This document shows, in pieces, positions 16,501 to 25,057 of a stretch of 64,000 nt of DNA. Each line of letters opens with the position of its first letter. Position 1 is the stretch's first letter. A program made the translations under genes and the position numbers. Source of the stretch: Cyclobacteriaceae bacterium (GTDB lineage: Bacteria; Bacteroidota; Bacteroidia; Cytophagales; Cyclobacteriaceae); contig JAHBUE010000002.1 in assembly GCA_019638235.1 (NCBI GenBank), positions 434,001-498,000 of the forward strand, in the 5' to 3' direction. Under the pieces are notes generated by a model. That model ran no database searches. It had not been told where the DNA came from and was given only the letters and a program-made list of their open reading frames with translations.

Positions 16501-18576
16501 GCGTGTGGCCGTAGTAAAAAAATCGGCAGCGTTGCAGCCATTGATAAGAAACATCGGGTATTTACCGGGGTTGTTGTAACCCAACGCGGGGTTAGTTACA
16601 AAGCCGACTTCAAAATCATTTGTTTCGGGTGATGAGTGCCCGAAAAAAGTAATCAGGTTAAGACCGTTGTTCACCTCCTGCGAAATATTAATAAGTTCGC
16701 CAACATTGGTTGTGTTCTTCGCCTGCGCACGAATATTCCCGCCTAAGTAGTAACCTTCCGCAACGTCTTTATAATCTTCCAGGTACAATCTGAAATCTCT
16801 CGTTTCCTGTTCGGTAAGGCCACCGCTTAAATGAATAATGCGCTTGCGCCACAAGTCATCAAAGGGCAGCGCTTCCATTTCCTTTACCTTGTTTAAATAC
16901 GAAGCAACCTGCAACGGGTTGGTAGTGGAAATTCTTCCTGTGGGTACGGCAGGTTCATACTGCGAACTTCCAAGCCCGATGGTATAATACATATCCGATG
17001 CAGGCTTGCCCGCAGAAGGAACAAGATCTTTATAAACGTTGAAAGCAGGTGCAGTTGGGTTGCGATGATAATTATGCGACCAGTCCAATCCCTTGCCGAT
17101 GATGAATAAATATGTTGGTGAACCATTATCCACCATATATTTCATAAACCGGTGAATAGCCAATGGAGAAATTTCACCATAGTTAAACTGATTGTAAAGC
17201 TGATGGATATCCACAACCAATGTATCATACAATCCTCCATCTTCTGAAGCCCGGTACCCGGCATAGGCGCGAACAACATCGCTGTATTCGCCAGCGGGTT
17301 TCATTAATGACGGGTGACTGATCACAATATAATCGTGTTGTGCCGGGGTAATGTTACGGAAATTAACGCGCTTGATTCCGGTAACGGAACGCACAACATT
17401 AGTCAGCAAAAGTTTTCGCGAAACCTGTGTATTGGAAATAACCGGATTAAACGTTGCGGCAGGCGGCTGGTACCAAATTACATTAGCCGGATCGGTTACG
17501 TCAAGCAAGCGACTGTTGGCCGGCACATTCGTGATGTTGACAAATGATTTACCGAAAACATTCTCATTAAGCTGAAAATATTTTTCCGTTACGCCTGTCG
17601 CGTCAAAGTTCTGCGGATAGTTGATTTTAATATATGAAACACTTGCCCGTGCCGCTGTGCCCACCGCCAGCAACCGCATACGCACGGTTAGCTTTCCATC
17701 CGCACTAATGTCAGTCCAGGCAAGCGGCAGGTTAAACGTGTGCACATTAAAATTCGTAACATCGTGCGTGCCCAGCAACCGTAACCCGGATGTATTCGGG
17801 CCTGCGTAAATTTCAACACGGTGCGGAGTAATAATTTCAGCACGACCTGCCACCATTACCTCAAGTTGCGGGACACCGGCAGCCGGAACACTGAGCGTTA
17901 ATCCATCAAGTACATATTCAACGGTTTGATTTTGTGAAAGTATCGTGCCCGTCCAGCCTTCGCCAATATCAAAAAATGTGTTGCGAACAAATTTTTCCCC
18001 GACAGGGCCATAGGCAATCCCATCCGAAGGCTGTTGCGCATTAACCAACAGCACTTCGTTGGTGTGTACTGTTTCCTGCGGAATATTGGTTACGTTCACC
18101 TCCCAGGTTTTTGGAATGCGTTTACCCGGCACGGCCAGGTTATTATAGGTAAGAAAATACGCGGTTGTGTCGCTGAACAGGTTGTAGTACGTGTGCGGTT
18201 GTGCCGAAGCAGGCTTGTATAATTCGGTATCAGGAGTGCCGTCATTCTTGCGTCCGAAAAACTCTATATAATCCGTAGCATGAAAAACCGCATCGGCCTC
18301 GCCCTCTATATATATAGCTTGCTCGATGCCCCGGTGAAAAAGCTGGAGCCTGCGCGGGTCAACCGAACCTACCGGAAAGCCAGCCAACTGGAGATCGGAA
18401 TATGTAACCCGATAGAGGCCATCCTGTGCAACCGGTATTTTATAATAGAACTGGTTGAACTGGATCCATTCGTTGCCTACCTGCGCATTTGCCTGCAAAA
18501 AAAGCGCAAATACCGCTAAAAAAAGCCCGAAACGAATCCTTTTGAATTTCATTCTCCTGGTAGCCAACTTCTTCAC
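13570..18576 (-). CDS. PorU2-like type IX secretion C25-family (gingipain-like) protease/sortase
   Basis: 1668 residues with a signal peptide (cleavage near ANAQ, residue 32; a second ATG at codon 9 is possible). The first 400 residues are beta-rich. A Peptidase C25 domain spans about 412-760. The candidate catalytic dyad is His647 in FFGHSSPETND and Cys681 in INGCNAADFF, matching the GHG/NGC pattern of gingipains and PorU. After about 800 residues of beta-sandwich repeats, the last 90 residues (APYPNPSNGIVQFDLML, then WEGKDNSGNDLPSGLYIY) form a FlgD-like/type A sorting end. PorU removes the CTD signal from T9SS cargo and attaches cargo to lipopolysaccharide. This longer form matches proteins annotated as PorU2, whose role is less clear. 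It is divergent from the AsmA-like gene. Confidence 0.85.
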   Translation of the reverse strand: MKKLATRRMKFKRIRFGLFLAVFALFLQANAQVGNEWIQFNQFYYKIPVAQDGLYRVTYSDLQLAGFPVGSVDPRRLQLFHRGIEQAIYIEGEADAVFHATDYIEFFGRKNDGTPDTELYKPASAQPHTYYNLFSDTTAYFLTYNNLAVPGKRIPKTWEVNVTNIPQETVHTNEVLLVNAQQPSDGIAYGPVGEKFVRNTFFDIGEGWTGTILSQNQTVEYVLDGLTLSVPAAGVPQLEVMVAGRAEIITPHRVEIYAGPNTSGLRLLGTHDVTNFNVHTFNLPLAWTDISADGKLTVRMRLLAVGTAARASVSYIKINYPQNFDATGVTEKYFQLNENVFGKSFVNITNVPANSRLLDVTDPANVIWYQPPAATFNPVISNTQVSRKLLLTNVVRSVTGIKRVNFRNITPAQHDYIVISHPSLMKPAGEYSDVVRAYAGYRASEDGGLYDTLVVDIHQLYNQFNYGEISPLAIHRFMKYMVDNGSPTYLFIIGKGLDWSHNYHRNPTAPAFNVYKDLVPSAGKPASDMYYTIGLGSSQYEPAVPTGRISTTNPLQVASYLNKVKEMEALPFDDLWRKRIIHLSGGLTEQETRDFRLYLEDYKDVAEGYYLGGNIRAQAKNTTNVGELINISQEVNNGLNLITFFGHSSPETNDFEVGFVTNPALGYNNPGKYPMFLINGCNAADFFTTATRFGEDWVLAASKGATGFMAHTSYGYSNTLRFYSRQFYNVAFGDSVFIRKGVGDIQREVARRYMLTQPATEVNLTQISQMLLLGDPAVNVFGAAKPDYEVNNANIFATSNDSEPITALSESFTLNMITQNFGRAREDSLHVRVTRIFNDNSTEVYDTLYPPVLYRDTLAFIIRQEPNKGFGNNIFQVEVDPFDMIQELNNDNNTASYNLFVPLNITRNLFPYDYAIINQPQVTLTFSSTDILGIARNFDVQIDTVNTFDSPYLKSFTVNGVIASHQLELLAQDSLAYYWRTRFTDPQEGEIAEWVTSSFNYIHNSPEGWAQLHFPQYLKNESVGLVKDASVRLLNYVESALTLDIHTFGSNHPAPHTDVSIKIDNAEYNPAGVGIKCRNNTINLVAFDKQSIIPYTAVLFNPFDGRACGRRPQVINSFTAAQLQTGLGNDIYQYMLNVPEGDSVVLFTIGDPGVALWSVNVKQQFEALGISQAQLNSVQPGEPVVIYTRKGAAPGQSKIFRPASIPANVQELTVSGTITGRFDSGTMTSVLIGPAQQWQQLVTHVEISEQPQTDVYSFDVIGVNLEGEETQLLTGVNGTVDLSGIDAEDYPYLRLRYNTQDAINLTPPQLNQWLVFYTPVAEGVLIFNGSTAQQTLQEGEVWRAPYSFQNISQQVFADSLTVQLEVFNQTNRNLERTYFRIKAPAPSQTTDFHVQTETLNRAGLNDVNVFVNPRILPEQYYENNVLKLNQHLNIMADVFNPVLDVTVDGRHLTNGDFVSVNPVIAVKLWDENSVIKKTSTEGMQIRLTWPGAATATAITFDRDDIVWFPQTDTEYFRILFTPENLPEGDYVLEVEARDARNNSSGATPYRIEFKVVNENNVLLLAPYPNPSNGIVQFDLMLTGELPDYVKLNIITPTGASVLSFEYTTLHVGTNRIVWEGKDNSGNDLPSGLYIYQMQVIKNNLPVLISTPAGQTFFKRGYGRVLLRR

Positions 18577-18656
18577 CCTGCAATATACGGCAGGTTTGGC
18601 ATTTCAATTGTCTGGCATTTAGCCTAAACTTTGGATATTTACATAAATTCTGAAAA

Positions 18657-21600
18657 ATGAATCCTGCTGTAAGGAAATGGGTGATCAGGCCGGTGCTTAT
18701 CGTTATGGCATCGTTGGTTGTTATTGCCGCCATAGTGTTTACAATGTTAACGGTGCAGCAGGAGCGCATCGTGAACGTGGCGTTGGCCGAACTGAACAAA
18801 AATTTTACAGGCGAGTTAATCATACAGAAAAGCAGCGTTTCACCGTTCCGTAATTTCCCATACGTTTCCATAGCGTTGCACCATGGGCGTATGTTTCCTG
18901 ATAAAACCAAAACAGGAAACCCGATCTATGAATTTAATCGCCTCTACATTGGGTTTAGTGTGAACGACCTGCTGAACGGACATTACAAGGTGAAACGATT
19001 TTTAACAGAAGGCGGGTATCTTAACGTGGTGAAGGAAAGCGATGGTAATATAAACCTGCTTGAAGCGTTAACGCAACCCGATACAACACGTGTGCAGACC
19101 GATACAACAGCCATCTTAGTCGTAGAGCTGGAAAAAATCATCTTGAAAAACATGAACGTTTCTTACCTCGACAAAGGTAACGGAAGAAAAATCAGCGCAC
19201 ACATCGACAAGATTCTCTCATCATTTTCAATGGACAGCGCTCAGCTACGCACCGGCCTGGAAGGTGACTTTGTGCTTGACATCGCTACCGATACAGCTAC
19301 CACACTTTTCAGTAATAAAAAAATTCATCTTTCCGTATTGGCCGATTACCGGCTTCATTCAAAATTATTAGAAGTGAAAGTAGGTAAAGTGAAATTACAG
19401 GAAGCCGACTTTGATGTTACCGGCTATGCCGATGTTTCGGATACCACAGAGGTTAATTTTAACATATCGGGAGATAAACAAAATTTCAATCTCCTAACTG
19501 CTTTTATACCGGAAGATGTAAAGGAGAATTTAAAACCGTTTCAGTATAGCGGACGGCTTTTCTTTGATGCCGTTATTAACGGCAAAATTACAGAAAACGA
19601 AATGCCGCATATACAAATTAATTTTGAGTGCGAAGATGCCTGGTTCCTTAACACAGAAGCAAACAAAAGGGTTGACCGGCTTGGATTTAAAGGTTACTAC
19701 ACCAACGGAAGTGAACACTCGCTTAAAACTTCCGAAATACGTATTCTCAATGTAAGCGCACAGCCGGAAAAAGGAATCTTCAAAGGTCATTTTGTTATCC
19801 GCGATTTTACCAACCCGCAGGCAGTAGCAAAAATCAATTCCGAACTTGAGCTGAAATTCTTAGGAGAATTTTTCGGCATACCCGATCTCAAGCAAATGAC
19901 GGGAACCATAAACTTAGAAATGGATTTTAACGAATTGCACGATATACAGTTGCCGGAAGAATCGTTAAGTAAACTGAAAGAGGGCATCCAGAGTAAATTG
20001 GTAGTTGAAGATCTTTCGTTTCACATTCCTAAATACCCTCATGTTGTACAAGATGTAAACATTCGTGCGGAAATGATAGATGGCAAAATTACTATCGACT
20101 CCGCCACATTCAGGGTTGGCGAATCAGATTTTGAGTTCAGTGGCAGCCTTAGCGATGTTCGCGCCTTTTTGCGCGAGCATGAAAAGCTTATCAGCCTCGT
20201 GTTGAATTTCAGCAGCAAGCAGGTTAAGTTAAACAACCTGTTGGCTTATGATACCGTTCTGGCGAAAAAATGGAACGAGGAATTGCACGACTTCAATATC
20301 GGCATGGCGTTAGAAACTACCGTACAGCAATTACTTCATCCATCGCCTTTGCCCAAAGGAACCTTTATAGTAAAAAATTTGCGCGGAGTGTTCAAAAACT
20401 ATTCGCATACGTTTAAAGATCTTGCCGCCACAGTAGTTATTAACGATACCCTGTTGCGTGTTCGCGATTTTACCGGCATGATTGACAGCTCGGACATTGA
20501 TTTCAGGGGGCGCATCACTAATTATCAATTATGGTTTACTGATATTAAAAAAGGGAAAACACAGATCGCATTTGATTTTAAATCCAATCGTTTTGCTTTT
20601 CGCGATGTGCTGAGCCGGAAAATGAGGCAGGAGTATATACCACGAGGTTACAGGCGCGAAGAGCTGACCAACGTGTGGCTGCGTGCTAAAATTGACCTGA
20701 CATACGACACGATTTTCAGGTTTGCAAGAGCATCTGTCGCCAATGTATCGGCCAACCTCAAACTGCACAACCTGAAGCTGTACAATATAAACGGGGGCTT
20801 TAAATACGGATCGAAAATTCTGGCGCTGGATACGCTGCGCGGAAAAATAGGCAACAGCGATTTCGATATCACCATGAAATACTATTTCAAGGGCGTAGAC
20901 CGGTATGATAACAAAGTGGCCAGCTCACTAAATTTCAAATCGCAGTTTCTTGATGTGGATGAAATAAGTAAATACGACCTGGCACTGAAAACCGGCTCTT
21001 CGCGAAGAAATGCCGTAACCGTGCCCGATTCGGTTCGCCATGCAGAGGCTTTCAATATTTTTATGATTCCCTTCTCGGATTTTAATGCGGAGATCAGCAT
21101 TGGCAAAATGAAATACAACAGGCTTTGGATGAAAGATTTCAACACGCGCCTTACCATGCAGCAAGACCAAACACTAACCGTTGATACACTCATTGTAAAA
21201 ATAACCGATGGCGCCATACGCATGAGGGGAAAATTTAGCGGAAGCAACCCTGAAAAAATCTTTTTCAGAAGCAACATAGTTTTTGAAGACATTGACCTGG
21301 GCAAGATGCTGCTCAAGTTCGATCATTTTGGGCAGGATGTGGTAGTGAACAAAAATGTGAAAGGCCGTTTAAGCGGATCGATAAGAAGTTATGTGCGCAT
21401 CCATCCCGATCTTGTTCCTGTTATGAGCAACACACGGGCAGAAATGAACCTGAAAATTTACAACGGCAGCTTAGTTGACTTTGCGCCCATGCAGGCGCTG
21501 GGCAGTTACTTCAAAGACAAAAATCTGAATATGATCCGGTTCGATACGCTTCAAAACAAACTCACCTTCACCAACGGTGTGCTCGAAATCCCGGCCATGA

Positions 21601-21878
21601 GCATCAACTCATCATTAGGGTATATACAAATATCGGGGCGGCAGTCGTTAGACCTGAACATGGAATATTACCTGCGCATACCCATGAAAATGGTAACCAA
21701 AGTAGGGTTGAGTTCCTTATTTAATAATAAACAGGATGAAGTGGACATTAACCAGGTTGATGAAATTGACGTTATTGATAAGGATAAAAAAATAGCCTTT
21801 ATGAATCTTAAACTAACCGGCACACCCGAAAACTATAAGATCGGGCTTGGGAAGAATAAGGAGAAGAAGGTGTTGTAA
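18657..21878 (+). CDS. AsmA-like protein
   Basis: 1073 residues. One N-terminal membrane anchor (residues 11-32, RPVLIVMASLVVIAAIVFTM) is followed by AALAELNKNF-like sequence and the AsmA opening 'GELIIQKSSVSPFRNFPYVSI'-type strand. The rest is a long repetitive beta structure, with a second conserved part near the end (GSYFKDKNLNMIRFDTLQNK, TFTNGVLEIPAMSINSSLGY). AsmA-family proteins span the periplasm as a beta-groove and are tied to lipid traffic to the outer membrane. The gene is divergent from porU2 with an 80-base gap and appears monocistronic. Confidence 0.88.
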   Translation: MNPAVRKWVIRPVLIVMASLVVIAAIVFTMLTVQQERIVNVALAELNKNFTGELIIQKSSVSPFRNFPYVSIALHHGRMFPDKTKTGNPIYEFNRLYIGFSVNDLLNGHYKVKRFLTEGGYLNVVKESDGNINLLEALTQPDTTRVQTDTTAILVVELEKIILKNMNVSYLDKGNGRKISAHIDKILSSFSMDSAQLRTGLEGDFVLDIATDTATTLFSNKKIHLSVLADYRLHSKLLEVKVGKVKLQEADFDVTGYADVSDTTEVNFNISGDKQNFNLLTAFIPEDVKENLKPFQYSGRLFFDAVINGKITENEMPHIQINFECEDAWFLNTEANKRVDRLGFKGYYTNGSEHSLKTSEIRILNVSAQPEKGIFKGHFVIRDFTNPQAVAKINSELELKFLGEFFGIPDLKQMTGTINLEMDFNELHDIQLPEESLSKLKEGIQSKLVVEDLSFHIPKYPHVVQDVNIRAEMIDGKITIDSATFRVGESDFEFSGSLSDVRAFLREHEKLISLVLNFSSKQVKLNNLLAYDTVLAKKWNEELHDFNIGMALETTVQQLLHPSPLPKGTFIVKNLRGVFKNYSHTFKDLAATVVINDTLLRVRDFTGMIDSSDIDFRGRITNYQLWFTDIKKGKTQIAFDFKSNRFAFRDVLSRKMRQEYIPRGYRREELTNVWLRAKIDLTYDTIFRFARASVANVSANLKLHNLKLYNINGGFKYGSKILALDTLRGKIGNSDFDITMKYYFKGVDRYDNKVASSLNFKSQFLDVDEISKYDLALKTGSSRRNAVTVPDSVRHAEAFNIFMIPFSDFNAEISIGKMKYNRLWMKDFNTRLTMQQDQTLTVDTLIVKITDGAIRMRGKFSGSNPEKIFFRSNIVFEDIDLGKMLLKFDHFGQDVVVNKNVKGRLSGSIRSYVRIHPDLVPVMSNTRAEMNLKIYNGSLVDFAPMQALGSYFKDKNLNMIRFDTLQNKLTFTNGVLEIPAMSINSSLGYIQISGRQSLDLNMEYYLRIPMKMVTKVGLSSLFNNKQDEVDINQVDEIDVIDKDKKIAFMNLKLTGTPENYKIGLGKNKEKKVL

Positions 21879-22064
21879 ATAGTCCGCACAGTGAGGGCGT
21901 TAAAATTTTTGTCATCGTATTCTTCAACCTCACCAAAACTTAAAGTTTACACAATCGCGCAATGCGCATTTCGGGTAAACCCGTCTTTGACAAGAAAAAG
22001 CAATATATTTGACTATCAACACCAGAACGGACTGCGTTTATATAGGTGTTGTGGATCATGTTTT

Positions 22065-22724
22065 ATGAAAAGATATTGCGTAATAATCATACTATGTTTG
22101 GTATCAAGTTTGACAAGTGGGCAAACCATGTTAGACATACTAAAATTGATGCCGAGCGAACATTTTGGAGAGATTATTATTGATTCATTGATAAAGAATA
22201 ACAAGTTCTATCCCACAAGAAATTCAGAAGAAGAAATCATTAAGTATACATTGACAGACGTTAACGATACAACCGGAACACTTAGAATTGAAATGACCTT
22301 TGAAACAGGACAAAGAGGATTTATAATAAGAGAATTGAGACGAATAAAAGTAAAGGACAATGAATTCATAATTGTTTATTCTGTCATCAATGGGGCGCCA
22401 ATTGCATTTGGACAAAGTGAACTAATAACTTACAGGCTAAAAAGGGGACAATTAACTAAAACGAAACAAAGTTTATTACCATCAAATATTGGACTCGCTG
22501 ACTTTGTTAAACCTAACACGCCAGACTCAGTAATAGAAAAGTACAGCGGATATTCTAACCACTCATACGACTTGACTTACAGTGGGGATAACATTTGCTA
22601 TGTTTTATATGAAAGTTTCGACTCATTCGGAATTGATAAGTCTTGGTTATTAGGAAATAAAATACAGTTCATATTTGAGAGAAGGGAATTTAAAAGAGGA
22701 AGTCCTTCTTTTAGTGAGGAGTAA
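22065..22724 (+). CDS. Secreted protein of unknown function, AT-rich
   Basis: 219 residues from the ATG at 22065; the open frame goes back to 21891, but the first 58 codons show no protein character and a signal peptide starts exactly at MKRYCVIIILCLVSSLTSG. The mature part is a mix of strands and helices (GTLRIEMTFETGQRGFIIRE, NEFIIVYSVINGAPIAFGQS) with no motif I recognise. Base composition is clearly more AT-rich than the flanking AsmA and sulfotransferase genes. Its stop runs straight into a long palindrome, like the gene in an integron-type cassette. This looks like acquired accessory DNA. Confidence 0.65.
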   Translation: MKRYCVIIILCLVSSLTSGQTMLDILKLMPSEHFGEIIIDSLIKNNKFYPTRNSEEEIIKYTLTDVNDTTGTLRIEMTFETGQRGFIIRELRRIKVKDNEFIIVYSVINGAPIAFGQSELITYRLKRGQLTKTKQSLLPSNIGLADFVKPNTPDSVIEKYSGYSNHSYDLTYSGDNICYVLYESFDSFGIDKSWLLGNKIQFIFERREFKRGSPSFSEE

Positions 22725-22730
22725 AACACG

Positions 22731-22861
22731 AGCCACAACAAAATGCATAATCAATGGCGGGGTCAGTGTAAATTCGTAGTTTAGTTTTCAAAATACGTTT
22801 TGTGTCATGGGACAGTGAAGCGCTTCGAATACCCGCCACGGCTTATGCACCAACGTTAGCT
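22731..22861. repeat. Long bulged palindrome, attC-like in form
   Basis: Arms: TGCATAA at 22744-22750 with TTATGCA at 22843-22849, and TGGCGGG at 22755-22761 with CCCGCCA at 22832-22838, separated by symmetric 4-base bulges. An outer AGC/GCT pair lies at 22731-22733 and 22859-22861. The centre is about 70 bases. The right end reads AACGTTAGCTGC; the inverse GCAGCTAAC appears right after the next gene, at about 23553-23561. The shape (two stems, bulges, GTTAGC-type end) resembles integron attC sites, but the exact GTTRRRY core is not met. Confidence 0.5.
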
Positions 22862-22910
22862 GCAAGCATAACACGACAACGAACAAACAGGACACTAAAA
22901 AATAAAAACA

Positions 22911-23564
22911 ATGGCAGGCAAAAGGACACCTTTGACAATTGACGGAATTAACGAAAGCATTTATGCAGGTTTTTGGACACGACTTGGTTCATTGCTGCTT
23001 GACTTTCTTATTGTGCTACCTTATGTATTCTTAGTTTTATATTTGAATGGACTCAGCAAGAACGCTTATTATTTCACATTTATTCTAGGACTAATTTTCC
23101 ATTTTTGGTTTAGCATATATCTAGTTAAAAAGTATGGCGGGACACCCGGAAAATTAATTGTAGGAATTAAAATCATAAAACTTGACGGGACAGATGTAAC
23201 TTGGCGAGAAGCAATACTTAGACAAATAGTGAATTTCATACTGACCATATTTGGTTCTGTTATTACAATCATTGCTTTATCAAAAGCTGACAGTGAATAT
23301 TATGAAAGCTTGACTTGGATGACTAAACAACAGTATTTATTTGCATTAATTCCTGTTTTATTTAAAATATATACTTGGTCAAACAATATTTGGGTTTACA
23401 GCGAACTTTTGGTTTTACTTTTTAATAAAAGAAAAAGAGCTGTACACGACTTTATTGCTGACACCGTAATAGTAAAAACAAAATATATTGACAAAATTAG
23501 GGAAACAATGAACGAGACTAATTCACTTACAAACGAGACAAATGAAGATAATGCCAGCAGCTAA
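22911..23564 (+). CDS. RDD family membrane protein
   Basis: 217 residues. The RDD signatures are visible: YAGFWTRLGSLLLDFLIVLP at the first membrane helix, KKYGGTPGKLIVGIKI after the second, and KRKRAVHDFIADTVIV near the end. Four hydrophobic segments are seen near 20-45, 52-72, 105-125 and 142-175. RDD proteins are inner-membrane proteins of poorly known role, some acting as Na+/H+ antiporters. AT-rich like the previous gene, it lies between the right end of a palindrome (GTTAGCTGC) and an inverted copy of that end (GCAGCTAAC), suggesting a mobile single-gene unit. Start ATG follows an A-rich leader. Confidence 0.85.
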   Translation: MAGKRTPLTIDGINESIYAGFWTRLGSLLLDFLIVLPYVFLVLYLNGLSKNAYYFTFILGLIFHFWFSIYLVKKYGGTPGKLIVGIKIIKLDGTDVTWREAILRQIVNFILTIFGSVITIIALSKADSEYYESLTWMTKQQYLFALIPVLFKIYTWSNNIWVYSELLVLLFNKRKRAVHDFIADTVIVKTKYIDKIRETMNETNSLTNETNEDNASS

Positions 23565-23605
23565 CAACCGTTGTGGCGCATTGTTAAAAGAATATTCTCC
23601 TATCC

Positions 23606-23710
23606 ATGTTTTGTAAGAATTGCGGAATTGAATTGACTAATGACATCAAGTACTGCCCTGAATGTGGGGCTAAGATCAATATTGACGCTTCAGCTTTCCC
23701 ATTTTATTGA
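23606..23710 (+). CDS. Tiny zinc-ribbon protein or truncated gene
   Basis: 34 codons: MFCKNCGIELTNDIKYCPEC followed by GAKINIDASAFPFY and a TGA. The two CxxC knuckles 15 residues apart are the standard zinc_ribbon_2 module that opens many longer Bacteroidota membrane proteins. The chain stops soon after the second knuckle, so this is either a free zinc ribbon or the 5' piece of a broken gene. It lies between the accessory RDD gene and an ATPase remnant, which favours truncation. Confidence 0.5.
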   Translation: MFCKNCGIELTNDIKYCPECGAKINIDASAFPFY

Positions 23711-23722
23711 ATCTAATATTGT

Positions 23723-23923
23723 GTGATGCGCAGAGGCAGAAAAGAGGTTGCCGTAGAGTGCAAGCTGTCTAAAGCACCCGTGGTGGCGCGTGGCTTCTAC
23801 TATTTATTAGGCGACCTGAAAATAAAAGAAGCATATGTGGTGTGCCCCATAGCAGGATCGTTTTCATTGAGCAAGGGTGTAACGGCCATTGGTGTAGCTG
23901 GTTTGATAGAAAAACTGCGATAA
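23723..23923 (+). pseudogene. C-terminal remnant of a DUF4143-type AAA ATPase
   Basis: 66 codons reading RRGRKEVAVECKLSKAPVVA, RGFYYLLGDLKIKEAYVVCP and ends GVTAIGVAGLIEKLR. The family's last domain carries a nuclease-like strand with 'E.K.S..P....GF.....DL' and closes with a 'V.PG...F....G....' segment; this is that piece. The AAA ATPase part and most of DUF4143 are absent and no gene-like start exists (a GTG-ATG at 23723 is accidental). The full family member is about 380 residues. Confidence 0.75.
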
Positions 23924-23925
23924 GT

Positions 23926-23979
23926 TGAACCCCGCAAATTGAAAGTCTGACTTTCAATTTGCGGGGTTCATTTTTTTTT
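23926..23979 (+). terminator. Very strong rho-independent terminator
   Basis: A perfect 20-bp stem with the arms at 23926-23945 and 23951-23970 (core CCCCGCAAATTGAAAG) around the loop TCTGA, followed by nine T residues. It directly follows the stop of the ATPase remnant at 23923, so it probably served that gene. Confidence 0.92.
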
Positions 23980-24054
23980 GCCGTTTTCTGTGTCTCATTT
24001 ATTTTTTAACACCACAACCGGTAAATTTGAGCATACTAAAAAAATAAAAACCAA

Positions 24055-24909
24055 GTGCCCTCCCTCCTCTCATTCGCATCCCTCCTGCTAAGCAAAAGTA
24101 ACTTGCAGGCCGAACGGTTAGACTTTCATCAATGGCGAATGGAAAGTCTGAAAGGATTGGAACAATTTCTTCCCAGGCCGTTGCAATCTCCGCGAGTTTC
24201 GGCATGGTTGCCCCGTAACAAAACAGCCGTTAATCTATTATCCGCAGCAGCGCATATTAAAAGTTCGTATGGAACAAGATATGGTCACCTGTCCGTGCCT
24301 GAACAAAAATTATTTTACGTGCGCATACCGAAAGCCGCCAGCACCTCTATTGCTTTTGAACTGTTGACTAAAATCAAACCTGCGTTAAAAACCGAATCGT
24401 TAAACCCAACGCAGATCAATTTTCTGGCAGATGCGTGGCTCAATACAACGCTATCTCACGATGCGCACCACTTTACAGGGTTTACTATTGTTCGTCACCC
24501 GGTGAGCAGGCTGTTTTCCGTGTATCGCGATTTTTTTCAACGCGATGCAGGCAAACCATTCATCTACCAGAACTACCTCGGGGGCATTCTTCCGCAAACG
24601 TTATCGTTCGATGAATTTGTGGAACGCATCAGTCGTATTCCCAATCGTTTTAAAGATCAGCACTTCAAGCCGCAGCATTTGTTCATTAAACCATACCGAA
24701 AAAAAGGAATTTCAATCCAAGTCTTTAAGCTCGAAGAACCCGAAAAACTTCAGCAATTTCTTCTGCCCTACAACATTGCGCTACCACACCTGAACAAATC
24801 GCCCGAAACAACACCCATTCCCTATCGCGAAAGCACGTTGGACACCATCAAAAAAATGTACGCTTTTGATTTTAAAGTGTACGAATACGATCATAATTTG
24901 GGTTGGTAA
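24055..24909 (+). CDS. Sulfotransferase family protein
   Basis: 284 residues from a GTG start (no earlier ATG in frame). The two PAPS-binding motifs of Golgi-type carbohydrate sulfotransferases are present: RIPKAASTSI at 90-99 (5'-phosphosulfate loop) and IVRHPVSRLFSVYRDFF from 145 (3'-phosphate site). The middle carries LSFDEFVERI and a HFKPQH segment typical of sulfotransferase family 2. The product would transfer sulfate from PAPS to a sugar or other small acceptor. No signal or membrane anchor is seen, so it should be cytoplasmic. No PAPS synthesis genes lie nearby, and the substrate is unknown. Confidence 0.85.
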   Translation: MPSLLSFASLLLSKSNLQAERLDFHQWRMESLKGLEQFLPRPLQSPRVSAWLPRNKTAVNLLSAAAHIKSSYGTRYGHLSVPEQKLFYVRIPKAASTSIAFELLTKIKPALKTESLNPTQINFLADAWLNTTLSHDAHHFTGFTIVRHPVSRLFSVYRDFFQRDAGKPFIYQNYLGGILPQTLSFDEFVERISRIPNRFKDQHFKPQHLFIKPYRKKGISIQVFKLEEPEKLQQFLLPYNIALPHLNKSPETTPIPYRESTLDTIKKMYAFDFKVYEYDHNLGW

Positions 24910-24933
24910 CGAGGTCGAGTCATCTTGGTTATC

Positions 24934-24972
24934 AGCTAAAAACAACGATTTTAGCTTAAAAACAGGGTTTTT
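24934..24972. repeat. Twin A/C-T/G hairpin repeat, copy 1
   Basis: Two hairpins in tandem: AGCTAAAA at 24934-24941 with TTTTAGCT at 24949-24956, then AAAAAC-AGG-GTTTTT at 24958-24972. A related pair, in the opposite orientation, lies at 45376-45414. It follows the sulfotransferase stop by 25 bases and could also weaken read-through. Confidence 0.5.
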
Positions 24973-25023
24973 GAAAGAATTTGATTTTTTTGGCCTACTA
25001 CTTGGTCATACCCGGTACTTCTG

Positions 25024-25040
25024 CGTTAGAAGGACTAACG
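25024..25040. promoter_or_regulatory. Candidate operator before the PadR gene
   Basis: A perfect inverted repeat CGTTAG-AAGGA-CTAACG lies 17 bases upstream of the padR-like ATG. PadR regulators usually control their own operon. The sequence differs from the classical ATGT/ACAT PadR site, so this is a suggestion. Confidence 0.35.
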
Positions 25041-25057
25041 GGAACAAAAAATAGAAT

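Noticed and set aside
18440..18910. A 156-codon minus-strand frame over the porU2-asmA gap
   Set aside because: Overlaps the starts of two well-supported divergent genes, out of frame with both.
21891..22064. N-terminal extension of the AT-rich secreted protein
   Set aside because: A signal peptide starts exactly at the internal ATG at 22065; an upstream start would bury it.
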